Source: Sphingomonas sp. Root241
GTDB lineage: Bacteria; Pseudomonadota; Alphaproteobacteria; Sphingomonadales; Sphingomonadaceae
DNA: 64,000 nt
Reading direction: 5' to 3'
Assembly: GCF_001428865.1 (NCBI RefSeq)
Contig: NZ_LMIV01000001.1
Coordinates: forward strand, 120,187 to 184,186
Below, piece by piece: positions 45,724-54,725 of the stretch (position 1 is its first letter; every line of letters starts with the position of its first letter). The translations under genes were made by a program, and so were the position numbers. The notes below the pieces were generated by a model that searched no databases, was not told the DNA's origin, and saw nothing but the letters and a program-made list of their open reading frames with translations.

Positions 45724-47328
45724 ATGCGCAAGTCCCTGCTCCTCCTCCCGCTTCTCTTCGCCACGCCTGCGACAGCGCAGGACCTCCCGCCCGCCGAGGC
45801 GGCGCTCAAGGCGCACGTCGCCTTCCTCGCCTCGGATGCGATGCGCGGGCGCGACACCGGTTCGCCCGAGCTGGCGATCGCCGAGCAATATGTCGCAGCG
45901 CAGATGCTTGCGGCGGGGCTCGCGCCCGGGCCGAATGGCACATGGCTCCAGCCGGTGCCGCTCGTCTCGTTCAAGGGTGCGGATCACGGGACGCTGACCC
46001 TCACGCGCGGCACGACGGTGACTCCGCTCGAATGGGGCAAGGACTATGTCGCCCGCTCGAACGCGCGCGAAGCCAAGGTCGCGCTGACCGGGGAGGTGGT
46101 GTTCGCCGGCTATGGCGTGACCGATCGCGCCACCGGCTATGACGACTACAAGGGCCTCGACGTGAAGGGGAAGATCGTCGCGATCCTGCGCGATGCCCCG
46201 CAATCGCTGCCGAGCGAGGTCCGCGCGCATCTGAGCCAGCCCGAGGAGCAGGCGAAGAACGCCGCCGCGCATGGCGCCGCGGGCGTGATCCTGATCGAGG
46301 GCAATACCCGCCACGCGATCTTCCCGTTCGAGGCGAGCGCGGGGTATTGGAACAGCCCGGGCATGACCTGGGCCGATCCCGACGGCCGCGCGCACAGCGA
46401 CGGGCCGAGCGCGCCCGCCTTCGCCTATGTCGGCATGGCCGGCGCCGAGAAGCTGTTCGCCGGCTCGAAGATCAAATGGGCCGAAATCCTCGCCGCCGAC
46501 AAGGCGGGCAAGAAGTTGCCCACCGGCGCGCTCGGCGTGACCGCCCAAGGGACGGCGAACACCGAGATCAAGACGCTCTCCGCCAATAACGTCGTCGGCC
46601 TGCTCGAAGGTTCGGATCCGGCGCTCAGGGGCCAATATGTCGTGATCTCGGCGCATCTCGATCATGTCGGCGTGGGCAAGCCCGACGCGAAGGGCGACAC
46701 GATCTACAATGGCGCGATGGACAATGCGGTCGGTACCGCGTCGATGCTCGAAGTCGCGAAGGCGTTCACTGCATCGGGCAAGCGGCCGCGCCGCTCGATC
46801 CTGTTCGTCGCGGTGACGGCGGAGGAGAAGGGGCTGGTCGGCTCCGATTATTTCGCCGCCAACCCGACCGTCCCCAAGGGCAGCATCGTCGCCGACGTCA
46901 ATCTCGACATGCCGGTGCTCACCTACAAGTTCGAGGACCTGGTGGTGTACGGCGCCGATCGCACCAGCATCGGGCCGACAGTGGCCGCGGTGGCAAAGGC
47001 CGAGGGGCTGGCGCTCACCCCCGATCCCGCGCCCGAGCAAGCGAGCTTCGTGCGCTCGGACCATTACAGCTTCGTCCGCGCCGGCATCCCGGCGGTATCG
47101 CTCGAACCCGGCCCCGCCGGCCCCGGCAAGGCTGCGGTCGAGGAATTCGGCGAGAAGCATTATCATCAGCCCTCGGATGAAATCACGCTCATTGATTTCA
47201 CGCAGGGCGTGCGCTTCGTGAAGCTCAATTATGCCATTGCCCGCGCGCTGGCGGACGCCGATCAGCGTCCCTTGTGGAACAAGGGCGATTTCTTCGGAAC
47301 GCTGTACGGCGGCCCGGGCGCGAAGTAG
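45724..47328 (+). CDS. M28 family peptidase with PA domain (copy 2 of 3)
   Basis: A 534-residue paralogue. Signal peptide 1-19 (RKSLLLLPLLFATPATA-Q), PA insert with VVFAGYGVTD and DDYKGLDVKGKIVAIL. The zinc site is preserved: His311 in HLDHVGVGKP, Asp in GAMDNAVG, EE in TAEEKGLVGS, Asp in NLDMPV, His in KHYHQPSDE. It is nearer to copy 3 than to copy 1 in length and signal sequence. Peptidases of this group clip N-terminal residues from peptides in the periplasm; exact specificity unknown. Confidence 0.93.
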   Translation: MRKSLLLLPLLFATPATAQDLPPAEAALKAHVAFLASDAMRGRDTGSPELAIAEQYVAAQMLAAGLAPGPNGTWLQPVPLVSFKGADHGTLTLTRGTTVTPLEWGKDYVARSNAREAKVALTGEVVFAGYGVTDRATGYDDYKGLDVKGKIVAILRDAPQSLPSEVRAHLSQPEEQAKNAAAHGAAGVILIEGNTRHAIFPFEASAGYWNSPGMTWADPDGRAHSDGPSAPAFAYVGMAGAEKLFAGSKIKWAEILAADKAGKKLPTGALGVTAQGTANTEIKTLSANNVVGLLEGSDPALRGQYVVISAHLDHVGVGKPDAKGDTIYNGAMDNAVGTASMLEVAKAFTASGKRPRRSILFVAVTAEEKGLVGSDYFAANPTVPKGSIVADVNLDMPVLTYKFEDLVVYGADRTSIGPTVAAVAKAEGLALTPDPAPEQASFVRSDHYSFVRAGIPAVSLEPGPAGPGKAAVEEFGEKHYHQPSDEITLIDFTQGVRFVKLNYAIARALADADQRPLWNKGDFFGTLYGGPGAK

Positions 47329-47338
47329 CGCCGACCTG

Positions 47339-47357
47339 CCTCTCCCGGCGGGAGAGG
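47339..47357. repeat. Short palindrome between M28 copies 2 and 3
   Basis: CCTCTCCC-GGC-GGGAGAGG, an 8-bp stem with a 3-base loop. It looks like a truncated type A element and lies in the 47-bp intergenic space. Confidence 0.6.
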
Positions 47358-47375
47358 GAGCCCAGAGGAGTTTCG

Positions 47376-48980
47376 ATGTTGCGTAGCCTGCTCCTTCTGC
47401 CGCTGCTCGTGCTGGCGCCGCTCGCCCAGGCGCAGCAACTCGCGCCCGAACAGGCGGCGCTCAAGGCGCATGTCCAGTTCCTCGCCGCCGATGCGTTGCG
47501 CGGCCGCGAAGCGGGGACGCACGAATATGATATCGCCGCGCAATATGTCGCCGCACAGATGCTCGGCGCCGGACTGAAACCCGCCGGGGAAGAAGGCTGG
47601 CTCCAGCCGGTCGGGCTCGTTACCTATCGGCCCGCCGCCAGGGCGAAATGGACGCTCATGCGCGGCGGCACGGCGATCCCGCTCCAGTTCGGAATCGACT
47701 TCGTCAATTCGGGCATCCCGACCACGCCGGATTTCACGGCCGAGGGACAGGTCGTCTTCGCCGGCTACGGGCTCGTTTACCCCGAGGGCAAGCGCGACGA
47801 TTATCGCGGGCTCGACGTGCGCGGCAAGATCGTCGCGATCTATGCGGGCGTGCCCGAAGGGCTGCCGGGCGAAGTCGCCGCGCATCTGGGAGACGACGAC
47901 CAGAAAGCGCGTCTGGCGCAGGCACGCGGCGCCAAGGCGGTGATCATCATCGAATCGCTCGAACGGCGCGCTGAATTCCCGCTCGAGGCAATGGCGCCTT
48001 ATTATGATTACGAGCGCACCACCTGGGTCGGTCACGACGGCAAGGCGCACATCGTCGCCCCCGGCGCGCCGGTGGTCGGCACGATGGGGCAGGCGGGCGC
48101 CGAGAAACTGTTCGCGGGTTCGCGGATCAAGTGGCGCGACGTGCTCGCCGCCGAGCGCCGCGGTACGCGGATGCCTACCGGGCCGCTGGTCGGCGTGCTC
48201 AAGGCGACGGCCAGCACGCGCGTCGCGACGGCGCGCAGCAGCAATGTCGTCGGAATGCTCGAAGGTTCGGACCCGGCGCTCAGGAACCAATATGTCGTGG
48301 TCTCTGCACATCTCGATCATGTCGGGGTGGGCGAGCCCGAAAAGGGCGACGACATCTATAACGGCGCACTCGACAATGCCGCGGGCGTCGCGACGATGCT
48401 CGAAGTGGCGCGCGCGTTCGAGGCATCGGGCAAGCGTCCGCGTCGCTCGATCCTGTTCGTCGCCGCGACCGCCGAGGAGAAGGGACTGGTCGGCTCGAGC
48501 TATTTCGCCGCGCATCCGGGAGTGACCGGTCCGCTCGTCGCCGACGTTAATCTCGATATGCCGATCCTTACCTTCACGATGCAGGACCTCGTCGTGCTCG
48601 GCGGCGAGCGCTCGAGCCTCGGCGCGACCTATGCCGCAGCCGCCGCGACCGAGGGCCTCAAGGTCGTGCCTGATCCCTCACCCGAAGAGATGTTCTTCGT
48701 GCGCTCGGATCATTATAGCTTCGTCCAGGCGGGTATTCCCGCGGTCTCGATCGACAGCGGCCCCGGAGGCCCCGGCGCGGCGGCGCAGCAGGATTTCCTC
48801 GCCAACCATTATCACAAGCCTTCGGACGATCTGTCGCTACCGATCGATTGGGCGGCCGCGGCGAAGTTCACCCGCGTCAACTACGCCGCCGTTCGCGCGC
48901 TCGCCGATTCGGATGCGCGGCCGAGTTGGAACAAGGGCGATTTCTTCGGCGCGCAGTTCGGCGGCCATGGCGCGCGCTAG
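47376..48980 (+). CDS. M28 family peptidase with PA domain (copy 3 of 3)
   Basis: A 534-residue paralogue, the same length as copy 2. Signal peptide 1-19 (LRSLLLLPLLVLAPLAQA-Q). PA insert with VVFAGYGLVYPEGKRDDYRG. Catalytic set: His312 in HLDHVGVG, Asp in GALDNAAG, EE in TAEEKGLVGS, Asp in NLDMPI, His in NHYHKPSDD. The ATG follows AGAGGAG. Its stop abuts the SDR start (48981), so the SDR gene is in the same transcription unit. All three copies share the C-terminal WNKGDFFG-like ending. Confidence 0.93.
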   Translation: MLRSLLLLPLLVLAPLAQAQQLAPEQAALKAHVQFLAADALRGREAGTHEYDIAAQYVAAQMLGAGLKPAGEEGWLQPVGLVTYRPAARAKWTLMRGGTAIPLQFGIDFVNSGIPTTPDFTAEGQVVFAGYGLVYPEGKRDDYRGLDVRGKIVAIYAGVPEGLPGEVAAHLGDDDQKARLAQARGAKAVIIIESLERRAEFPLEAMAPYYDYERTTWVGHDGKAHIVAPGAPVVGTMGQAGAEKLFAGSRIKWRDVLAAERRGTRMPTGPLVGVLKATASTRVATARSSNVVGMLEGSDPALRNQYVVVSAHLDHVGVGEPEKGDDIYNGALDNAAGVATMLEVARAFEASGKRPRRSILFVAATAEEKGLVGSSYFAAHPGVTGPLVADVNLDMPILTFTMQDLVVLGGERSSLGATYAAAAATEGLKVVPDPSPEEMFFVRSDHYSFVQAGIPAVSIDSGPGGPGAAAQQDFLANHYHKPSDDLSLPIDWAAAAKFTRVNYAAVRALADSDARPSWNKGDFFGAQFGGHGAR

Positions 48981-49820
48981 ATGCGCCTGCTGATCTTCGG
49001 CCTCGGCTATACCGGCGGCGCGATCGCCCGGCATCTGGAGCCCGGCGGCTGGCGGATCGCGGCAGTCACGCGCGAGGGGCGCGAAGGCAGCATCGCGTTC
49101 GCCGATGCCGATCGCGTCGCCTTCGAGATCGCGCATGCCACACACATCCTCTCGACTGTGGCGCCCGACGAGACCGATCCGATCCTCGCCGCATACGGCC
49201 CGCAGCTCAAGGAGGCGCGCGCGTGGCTCGGCTATCTCTCCTCGACCGGAGTCTATGGCGATGCGCGTGGCGCGTGGGTGGACGAGACCGCGCCGATCGG
49301 CACCGGCCGCCGGGCCGCCCGCGCCGAGGCCGATGCGGCATGGCTCGCGCGCGGCGCGCGGGTGTTCCGGCTGCCCGGCATCTACGGACCCGGCCGATCG
49401 CCGCTGGAGCGTGCAGCGCGCGGCGAGGCGGCGCGGATTCTTGTGCCCGGCCAGGTCTTCAGCCGCGTCCACCGCGATGACATCGTCGCCGGAGTGGTCG
49501 CGGGATTCGACGCGCCGGCCGGGGCGTACAACCTTGCCGACGATCTGCCCGCGCCGCAGAGCGATGTGGTCGCCTATGCCTGTGCGCTGCTCGGTATCGC
49601 CCCGCCGCCGCTGGTGCCGCTCGAAGAGGCGGAACTCAGTCCGCAGGCACGCGCCTTCTATTCGGAGAATCGCCGCGTCGCTAACGGCAAGGCGAAGCGC
49701 CTATTAGGCTGGCGGCCGCTTTTCCCGGATTATCGGTTGGGCCTGCGCGCCTTGAGCGCCAGCACCAGCCCGACGATCACCAATGCGGCGCCCGACACGG
49801 CGAGCAGCGACCAGCGATAG
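48981..49820 (+). CDS. SDR-fold NAD(P)-binding protein (YeeZ-like epimerase family)
   Basis: A 279-residue Rossmann-fold protein beginning MRLLIFGLGYTGGAIA with the nucleotide-binding GXGYXG pattern. YLSSTGVYGDARGAWVDET carries the Ser and the Tyr-like position of atypical extended SDRs, and FRLPGIYGPGRSPLE follows. It belongs to the YeeZ group, whose role is unknown. The 5' end touches the stop of M28 copy 3; the last 91 bp overlap in antisense the 3' end of the exporter gene, so the C-terminal 30 residues should be treated cautiously. Confidence 0.85.
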   Translation: MRLLIFGLGYTGGAIARHLEPGGWRIAAVTREGREGSIAFADADRVAFEIAHATHILSTVAPDETDPILAAYGPQLKEARAWLGYLSSTGVYGDARGAWVDETAPIGTGRRAARAEADAAWLARGARVFRLPGIYGPGRSPLERAARGEAARILVPGQVFSRVHRDDIVAGVVAGFDAPAGAYNLADDLPAPQSDVVAYACALLGIAPPPLVPLEEAELSPQARAFYSENRRVANGKAKRLLGWRPLFPDYRLGLRALSASTSPTITNAAPDTASSDQR

Positions 49821-50689
49821 CCCTCGAACAGCGTCGAGAGCAGCATCGCGATCACCGGGATCAGAACGCTGGTATAGGCCGCCTTGGCCGGACCGATCGT
49901 GCGGATCAGCTGGAAATAGACGGTGAAGGCCAAAGCCGATCCGAACACCCCGAGATAGAGCGTCCCCGCGACATAGCCCCAGCGCGGCTCGATCACCGGC
50001 GGGCCGACGGTCGCCCACGCCCAGACCGCATCGATCGCCGCGCCGGTCAGCATCGCCCAGCCGAGCGTCGTCGCCATCGGATAGGCCTTGGCGGTCTTCA
50101 TCGCCTGCATGACATTGGCGACCGAGGCTGAAAGCACGCCGAGCAGGGCAATGCCGATGCCGATGAGCGCCTGTTCGGGACCCGCGTCGCTCAGCCGCGC
50201 CTCGTGGAGGAACAGCAAGGCCACCCCGGCCATCGCCACTGCCGATCCGATCAGCAACTGGCGCCCCATCAATTGGCCGAGGAAGATGCGCGCGAGGATC
50301 GCGTTGGGCACCAGCAGCAGTGCATAGACGATCGCCACCACGCCCGAGGTTATGTGCTGCTCGGCGCGGTAGACGAAGTTGAAGTTGAGCACGAACTGCG
50401 CGAACCCGAGCGCGATCGCAAACGCCCAGCCGCGCAGGTCGAGCCGCAGCGAATCGCGCCGCAGCAGCGCCCAGCCGAGGATCACGATCCCCGCGATCGT
50501 GAAGCGATAGGTCACCGACCAGCTCGGCGGCACCACCGCGAGCTGGTCGCGGATCACGATCCAGGTCGATCCCCAGATCAATGTCACGACGAGGAACGGG
50601 ATCAGCACGACGAGGTGCGCCGAACGCGGCGGCACCGGCTCGACCGGCGGCTCGATGATCGGCGCCTTGTAGGAAGTGAACCGTCTCAC
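49730..50689 (-). CDS. EamA/DMT family transporter
   Basis: A 319-residue exporter of the drug/metabolite superfamily with ten predicted helices in two EamA repeats (ILIPFLVVTLIWGSTWIVI at the start of repeat 1; GYVAGTLYLGVFGSALAFT in repeat 2). It likely exports an amino acid or metabolite; adjacency to threonine aldolase hints at amino acids. Start GTG 50689 overlaps the aldolase stop (GTGA), and both are on the minus strand. The final bases overlap the convergent SDR gene by 91 bp. Confidence 0.9.
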   Translation of the reverse strand: MRRFTSYKAPIIEPPVEPVPPRSAHLVVLIPFLVVTLIWGSTWIVIRDQLAVVPPSWSVTYRFTIAGIVILGWALLRRDSLRLDLRGWAFAIALGFAQFVLNFNFVYRAEQHITSGVVAIVYALLLVPNAILARIFLGQLMGRQLLIGSAVAMAGVALLFLHEARLSDAGPEQALIGIGIALLGVLSASVANVMQAMKTAKAYPMATTLGWAMLTGAAIDAVWAWATVGPPVIEPRWGYVAGTLYLGVFGSALAFTVYFQLIRTIGPAKAAYTSVLIPVIAMLLSTLFEGYRWSLLAVSGAALVIVGLVLALKARRPNR

Positions 50690-51687
50690 AGCCTTGCGAT
50701 CGCCTCCGCCAGCGGCCGGATCGCGTCCTCGCTCTGGTCCCATGAGGTCACCAGCCGCACTTCGCCCGGCGCCCAGTCGTAGAAATCGAAGCCCAGTGTC
50801 CGCAGCGACGCGGCTTCGTCGGGGCCGACCTTGAGGAATATCTCGTTCGCCTCGACCGGATGGACCAGCCGGTCGCCCGCGGCAGCGGCGAGCAGTCGTG
50901 CGCCGGCATTCGCCGCGCGGGCATTGGCGAGCCACAGATCGCCTTCGAGCATCGCGAGCAGCTGCGCCGCGAGGTAGCGCCCTTTGGAGAGGAGCAGTCC
51001 CGCGCGTTTGCGGCGATAGAGCGTCGCGTCGGCGAGTTCGGGCTTGAAGAAGATCAGTGCCTCGGCGCTCATCCCGCCATTCTTGACGAAGCCGAAGCTC
51101 AGCACGTCGACACCCGCGCGCCACGTCACGTCGCCGGGCGTGCAGCCGAGATGCGCGACTGCATTTGCAAAGCGTGCGCCATCCATATGCAAACCCAGCC
51201 CGCGCGCTCTCGCCACGTCGCCGATCGCAGCAACCTGTTCGGGCGCATAAGCCAGCCCGTATTCGGTGGCGTTGGTGATCGAGATCGCGTGCGGCTGGAC
51301 CCAGTGGACGCCGCTCTGGACCCGGTCGAGCACCGCCGTCACGCTCTCCGGCGTCAGCTTGGCACCCGGACCCTCGGCCAGCGCGAGCTTGGCGCCGTGG
51401 GTATAGAATTCGGGCGCGCCGCATTCGTCGTTCTGGATATGCGCGTCGCGGTGGCAGACGACGCTGCCGTGCGGCGGGCAGAGCGCGGCGAGCGCCAGCG
51501 CATTGGCCGAGGTTCCCGAAGGCACCCAGAGCGCGCGCACCGGCGTGCCGAACAGATCCGAGAACGCGCCGTCGAGCTGCTGCGACCAGCGATCGCCGTC
51601 ATAGGGGGTGTCGAGCGTGTTCGCGCGCGAAAGCGCATCGAGCACCTGGCTGCAGACCGGGGCGGCATTGTCGGAGAAGAAGCGCAT
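50686..51687 (-). CDS. Low-specificity L-threonine aldolase
   Basis: A 333-residue PLP enzyme that splits threonine or related beta-hydroxy amino acids to glycine and an aldehyde. The PLP lysine is Lys202 in SFGFVKNGGMS. Other marks are FFSDNAAPVC at the N-terminus, WVPSGTSANALAL and the GLHMDGARFANA block. ATG 51687 is used; a longer reading to 51795 runs into the neighbouring gene. The exporter gene follows with a GTGA overlap, so the two are probably one operon. Confidence 0.94.
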   Translation of the reverse strand: MRFFSDNAAPVCSQVLDALSRANTLDTPYDGDRWSQQLDGAFSDLFGTPVRALWVPSGTSANALALAALCPPHGSVVCHRDAHIQNDECGAPEFYTHGAKLALAEGPGAKLTPESVTAVLDRVQSGVHWVQPHAISITNATEYGLAYAPEQVAAIGDVARARGLGLHMDGARFANAVAHLGCTPGDVTWRAGVDVLSFGFVKNGGMSAEALIFFKPELADATLYRRKRAGLLLSKGRYLAAQLLAMLEGDLWLANARAANAGARLLAAAAGDRLVHPVEANEIFLKVGPDEAASLRTLGFDFYDWAPGEVRLVTSWDQSEDAIRPLAEAIARL

Positions 51688-51718
51688 GCGGTTGCCATCG
51701 CGGCCCCTGCGCTTCAGG

Positions 51719-53950
51719 TCAATTCCCCGTGTCCTCGCGGCGCTCGTCACGGTCGCGCGGCGGCGGGCCCGGCTCGTCTCCCGGGATTCCCTCATCGTCG
51801 GGCGGCAGCCGATCGCGCGAGGGTGTCACTTCGGTCTCGATGCCGGAGCCTTCGACGAAATCGCCGACGGCGTTGAACACGTCGTCGAGCGTCATTTCGT
51901 TGTCGCCATAATCGTCCTCGACCACCGGGGACGGCGGCAGCGAGACGCCCAAAGCGCGGACCATGAAGTCGCGCCACACCCGTGCCGGGATGCCGCTGCC
52001 CGACAGGCCGGGGCTCGGCGAATTGTCGTCATTGCCGATCCACACCGCGGCGACCAGATCGCCGGCATAGCCGATGAACCAGGCGTCGCGATTGTCCTGC
52101 GTCGTCCCAGTCTTGCCGAAGGCGGGGATCGACAGCGCGGCACTGCGTCCGGTGCCCGAAGTCACCACCGATCCCAGCAGCGAGCGCATGTCGTCGAGCT
52201 CGCCGCCGCGGAAGCGCGTCGCCGATCCCAGCCCTGCCGCCAGCCAGTCGTCGGCGGATTCGGCGTCGTCGAGCCCGCGCGGGCGCACCGGATAGCTCCC
52301 GTTCGCCACCGCGGCATAAGCAGCGGTCAGCTCGAGCAGCGACACGGTCGAAGTGCCCAGCCCGATCGAGACGTCGTTGGCGATCGGCGTCGAGATACCG
52401 AGATCGCGCGCGGCGCGGGTCACCTTGGCCACGCCGATCTCGTTGGTCAGCCGCGCCGCCACGACGTTGCTCGATTTGGCGAAGGCCTGGCGCAGCGTGA
52501 TCTTGCCGGCATAGCGCCCGTTGCTGTTGGTCGGAGACCAGCCGCCGATCGTCACCGGCGAATCGTCGACGATGCTGTCCGGAGTCATCCCCGAGCGCAG
52601 CGCCGCGAGATAGACGAACAGCTTGAAGGTCGACCCCGGCTGGCGCCGCGCCTGGGTGGCGCGGTTGAACGGGCTTTCTCGGTAACTTTTGCCGCCGACC
52701 ATCGCGACGACGCGCCCGTCGGGCCGCATCGCCACCAGGGCGATCTGCGTCTTTCTGAGCCCCGCGCCGCGCACCGCGCGTTCGGCCGCCGCCTGGATGT
52801 TGGTCTCCAGGGTGGTCTTGACGGTCTGCTCGGTCGCCACGCCGCCGGCGCGGTCGCGTGCCTCGGGAAGCACCCAATCGGCGAAATAGGTGCCGTTGGG
52901 CAGCTCCTTCTCCTTGCTGACCCGGAGCACCGCAGGCCGGACGCGCGCTGCCTCCTCCTTGTCGAGCAGCCCCGCCGCGACCATCGCGCCCACCACAAGC
53001 TTCTGCCGCTCGCGCGCACCCTTGAGGTTACCCGTCGGCGCGAGCCGGCTAGGCGCCTTGACGAGTCCCGCGAGCAGACTTGCCTGGCTCAGCGTCAGAT
53101 TCTCGGGCTCGACGCTGAAATAATGCTGCGCAGCCGCGCGCAAGCCATAGACGTTGTCGCCGAAATAGACGTTGGAGAGATAGCGCGAGAGGATCTCGTC
53201 CTTTGTCAGCCAGGCCTCAAGCCAGAAGGCGATCATCACTTCGCGCAGCTTGCGCGTCACTGTCCGGTCGGAGGTGAGGAACGCGTTCTTGGCGAGCTGC
53301 TGGGTGATCGTGCTGCCGCCCTGGGAGCCGCCGCTGCTCGTCGCGTTGTGGAGGAAGGCGCGCAGGATGCCGCGCGGATCGACGCCCATATGGCCGAAGA
53401 AGCGCCGGTCCTCGATCGCGATGAACGCGCCCGCGACATGCTTGGGCAGCTTGGTGACGTCGACCGGCGCAGCGATGTCCGCGCCGCGCCGCGCGATCGG
53501 CTTGCCTTCGGCCGAGAGCAACGTGATCGACGGTGGCGCCGGCGGCTGGAGCGATTTCGACAAGGGTGCGGTCAGCGCGAGCCACGCCACTGCGATCACG
53601 AACAACAGGATGAACCCGGCGACACCCCAGCTCACCCAGCGCCAGCGGAAGCGGAACCGTTTGCGGATCGCGGGGAGGTTCGGCGTCTCGCCTTCGCCGG
53701 CGGGCGATCCGCCTTCGGGCGGCCCGGGAGGCGGCGGCGGTGGCGGCGTCGCGGCGCGCCAGAACGGGTCGGGCGTCAATGTCGGCTTGGGCGGCGGGGG
53801 CGCTACCGGGCCGATCTTCACGTCGAGCGGGGCAGGATCGGCGCGCGAGGGCCGCCACGCGCGGACCGCCGCCGCCGCCGGGTCTTCGCCGGTTTCAGCA
53901 GGTCGCCGTAGCGGGAAGCGGACATCGCCGGAGCCGGGTTCGCGGGCCAT
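51719..53950 (-). CDS. Bifunctional class A penicillin-binding protein
   Basis: A 743-residue inner-membrane enzyme that polymerises and cross-links peptidoglycan. A 100-residue cytoplasmic tail with proline runs (about 48-78) precedes the membrane anchor (about 107-127). The GT51 domain has catalytic Glu180 in IEDRRFF and the GGSTITQQLAKN motif. The transpeptidase domain carries SXXK at Ser440 (GSTFKLF), the SSN motif (AKSSNVVAA) and Lys613 of KTGTTQ. An acidic tail follows after about 690. It is a PBP1A-type architecture. Confidence 0.94.
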   Translation of the reverse strand: MAREPGSGDVRFPLRRPAETGEDPAAAAVRAWRPSRADPAPLDVKIGPVAPPPPKPTLTPDPFWRAATPPPPPPPGPPEGGSPAGEGETPNLPAIRKRFRFRWRWVSWGVAGFILLFVIAVAWLALTAPLSKSLQPPAPPSITLLSAEGKPIARRGADIAAPVDVTKLPKHVAGAFIAIEDRRFFGHMGVDPRGILRAFLHNATSSGGSQGGSTITQQLAKNAFLTSDRTVTRKLREVMIAFWLEAWLTKDEILSRYLSNVYFGDNVYGLRAAAQHYFSVEPENLTLSQASLLAGLVKAPSRLAPTGNLKGARERQKLVVGAMVAAGLLDKEEAARVRPAVLRVSKEKELPNGTYFADWVLPEARDRAGGVATEQTVKTTLETNIQAAAERAVRGAGLRKTQIALVAMRPDGRVVAMVGGKSYRESPFNRATQARRQPGSTFKLFVYLAALRSGMTPDSIVDDSPVTIGGWSPTNSNGRYAGKITLRQAFAKSSNVVAARLTNEIGVAKVTRAARDLGISTPIANDVSIGLGTSTVSLLELTAAYAAVANGSYPVRPRGLDDAESADDWLAAGLGSATRFRGGELDDMRSLLGSVVTSGTGRSAALSIPAFGKTGTTQDNRDAWFIGYAGDLVAAVWIGNDDNSPSPGLSGSGIPARVWRDFMVRALGVSLPPSPVVEDDYGDNEMTLDDVFNAVGDFVEGSGIETEVTPSRDRLPPDDEGIPGDEPGPPPRDRDERREDTGN

Positions 53951-54008
53951 CAGGGCCTCTTATCGGCCTCAGGCCATTGGGAAAAGCACAACGCCACGGT
54001 GTGTTGTT

Positions 54009-54014
54009 ATTATA
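54009..54014 (-). promoter_or_regulatory. Candidate -10 box of the PBP gene
   Basis: A perfect TATAAT on the minus strand, about 59 bp before the PBP start, in an interval otherwise free of features. No convincing -35 hexamer is seen at 16-18 bp. Confidence 0.3.
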
Positions 54015-54058
54015 AGACAGTTCGCGGGGCAAGTTCGGAAATGTGCAGGTGTCCCGCC

Positions 54059-54625
54059 TCAGGCCTCCAGCTCGACGTCCCAGTAGAGCCAGTCGCGCCA
54101 GGTCTGGTGGAGATAATTGGGCGGAAAGCGCCGGCCATGCTCTTGGAGCTGCCAGCTGGTCGGGCGGATCGGCTCGATATGGAGCGGCATCGCCGCCTGT
54201 TTCGGGGTGCGCCCGCCTTTTTTGAGGTTGCACGGCGCGCAGGCGGTGGCGACATTTTCCCATGTGGTGCGCCCGCCCTGGGCGCGGGGAATGACATGAT
54301 CGAAGGTGAGGTCGCGCTGGGTCCCGCAATATTGGCAGGAAAACTTGTCGCGGAGGAACAGGTTGAAGCGCGTGAAGGCGGGGAATTGGGAAGGTCTAAC
54401 ATATTGTTTGAGCGCGATGACCGAAGGAAGCTTCAGCCTCGCGCTGGGACTTCGGACCTCGCGTTCGTAGAAGGAGACCACGTCGACCCGGTCGAGGAAC
54501 AGGGCCTTGATCGCGGTCTGCCACGGCCACACGCTGAGGGGATAATAGCTCAGCGGCGTGTAATCGGCGTTGAGCACGAGCGCGGGGCAACTGTCCGGAT
54601 GGCGGATCAGATCGGGATGGTACAT
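54059..54625 (-). CDS. HNH endonuclease family protein
   Basis: A 188-residue nuclease-like protein. The HNH domain (about 100-160) reads CQYCGTQRDLTFDHVIPRA then ENVATACAPCNLKKG: two CXXC pairs for structural zinc, the catalytic His in DHVIPR and the Asn in WENV. ATG 54625 follows GAGGGAG. Standalone HNH proteins of this type are common in alphaproteobacteria, and their role is unknown; nothing nearby suggests a restriction or mobile system. The reading frame continues upstream in other start codons but without family sequence. Confidence 0.88.
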   Translation of the reverse strand: MYHPDLIRHPDSCPALVLNADYTPLSYYPLSVWPWQTAIKALFLDRVDVVSFYEREVRSPSARLKLPSVIALKQYVRPSQFPAFTRFNLFLRDKFSCQYCGTQRDLTFDHVIPRAQGGRTTWENVATACAPCNLKKGGRTPKQAAMPLHIEPIRPTSWQLQEHGRRFPPNYLHQTWRDWLYWDVELEA

Positions 54626-54725
54626 GCGCTCCCTCACCCGTTTTGCTCGGCCAGCACTCCCTGGCCGGGAATGGTGACGGGCGCATGACAGCATATGCCG
54701 CGACTCGCGGTCAAGGGCCGGTCTG

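Noticed and set aside
51688..51795. An N-terminal extension of threonine aldolase to 51795
   Set aside because: The added residues are arginine-rich without family similarity and overlap the PBP 3' end; the ATG at 51687 gives the normal N-terminus.
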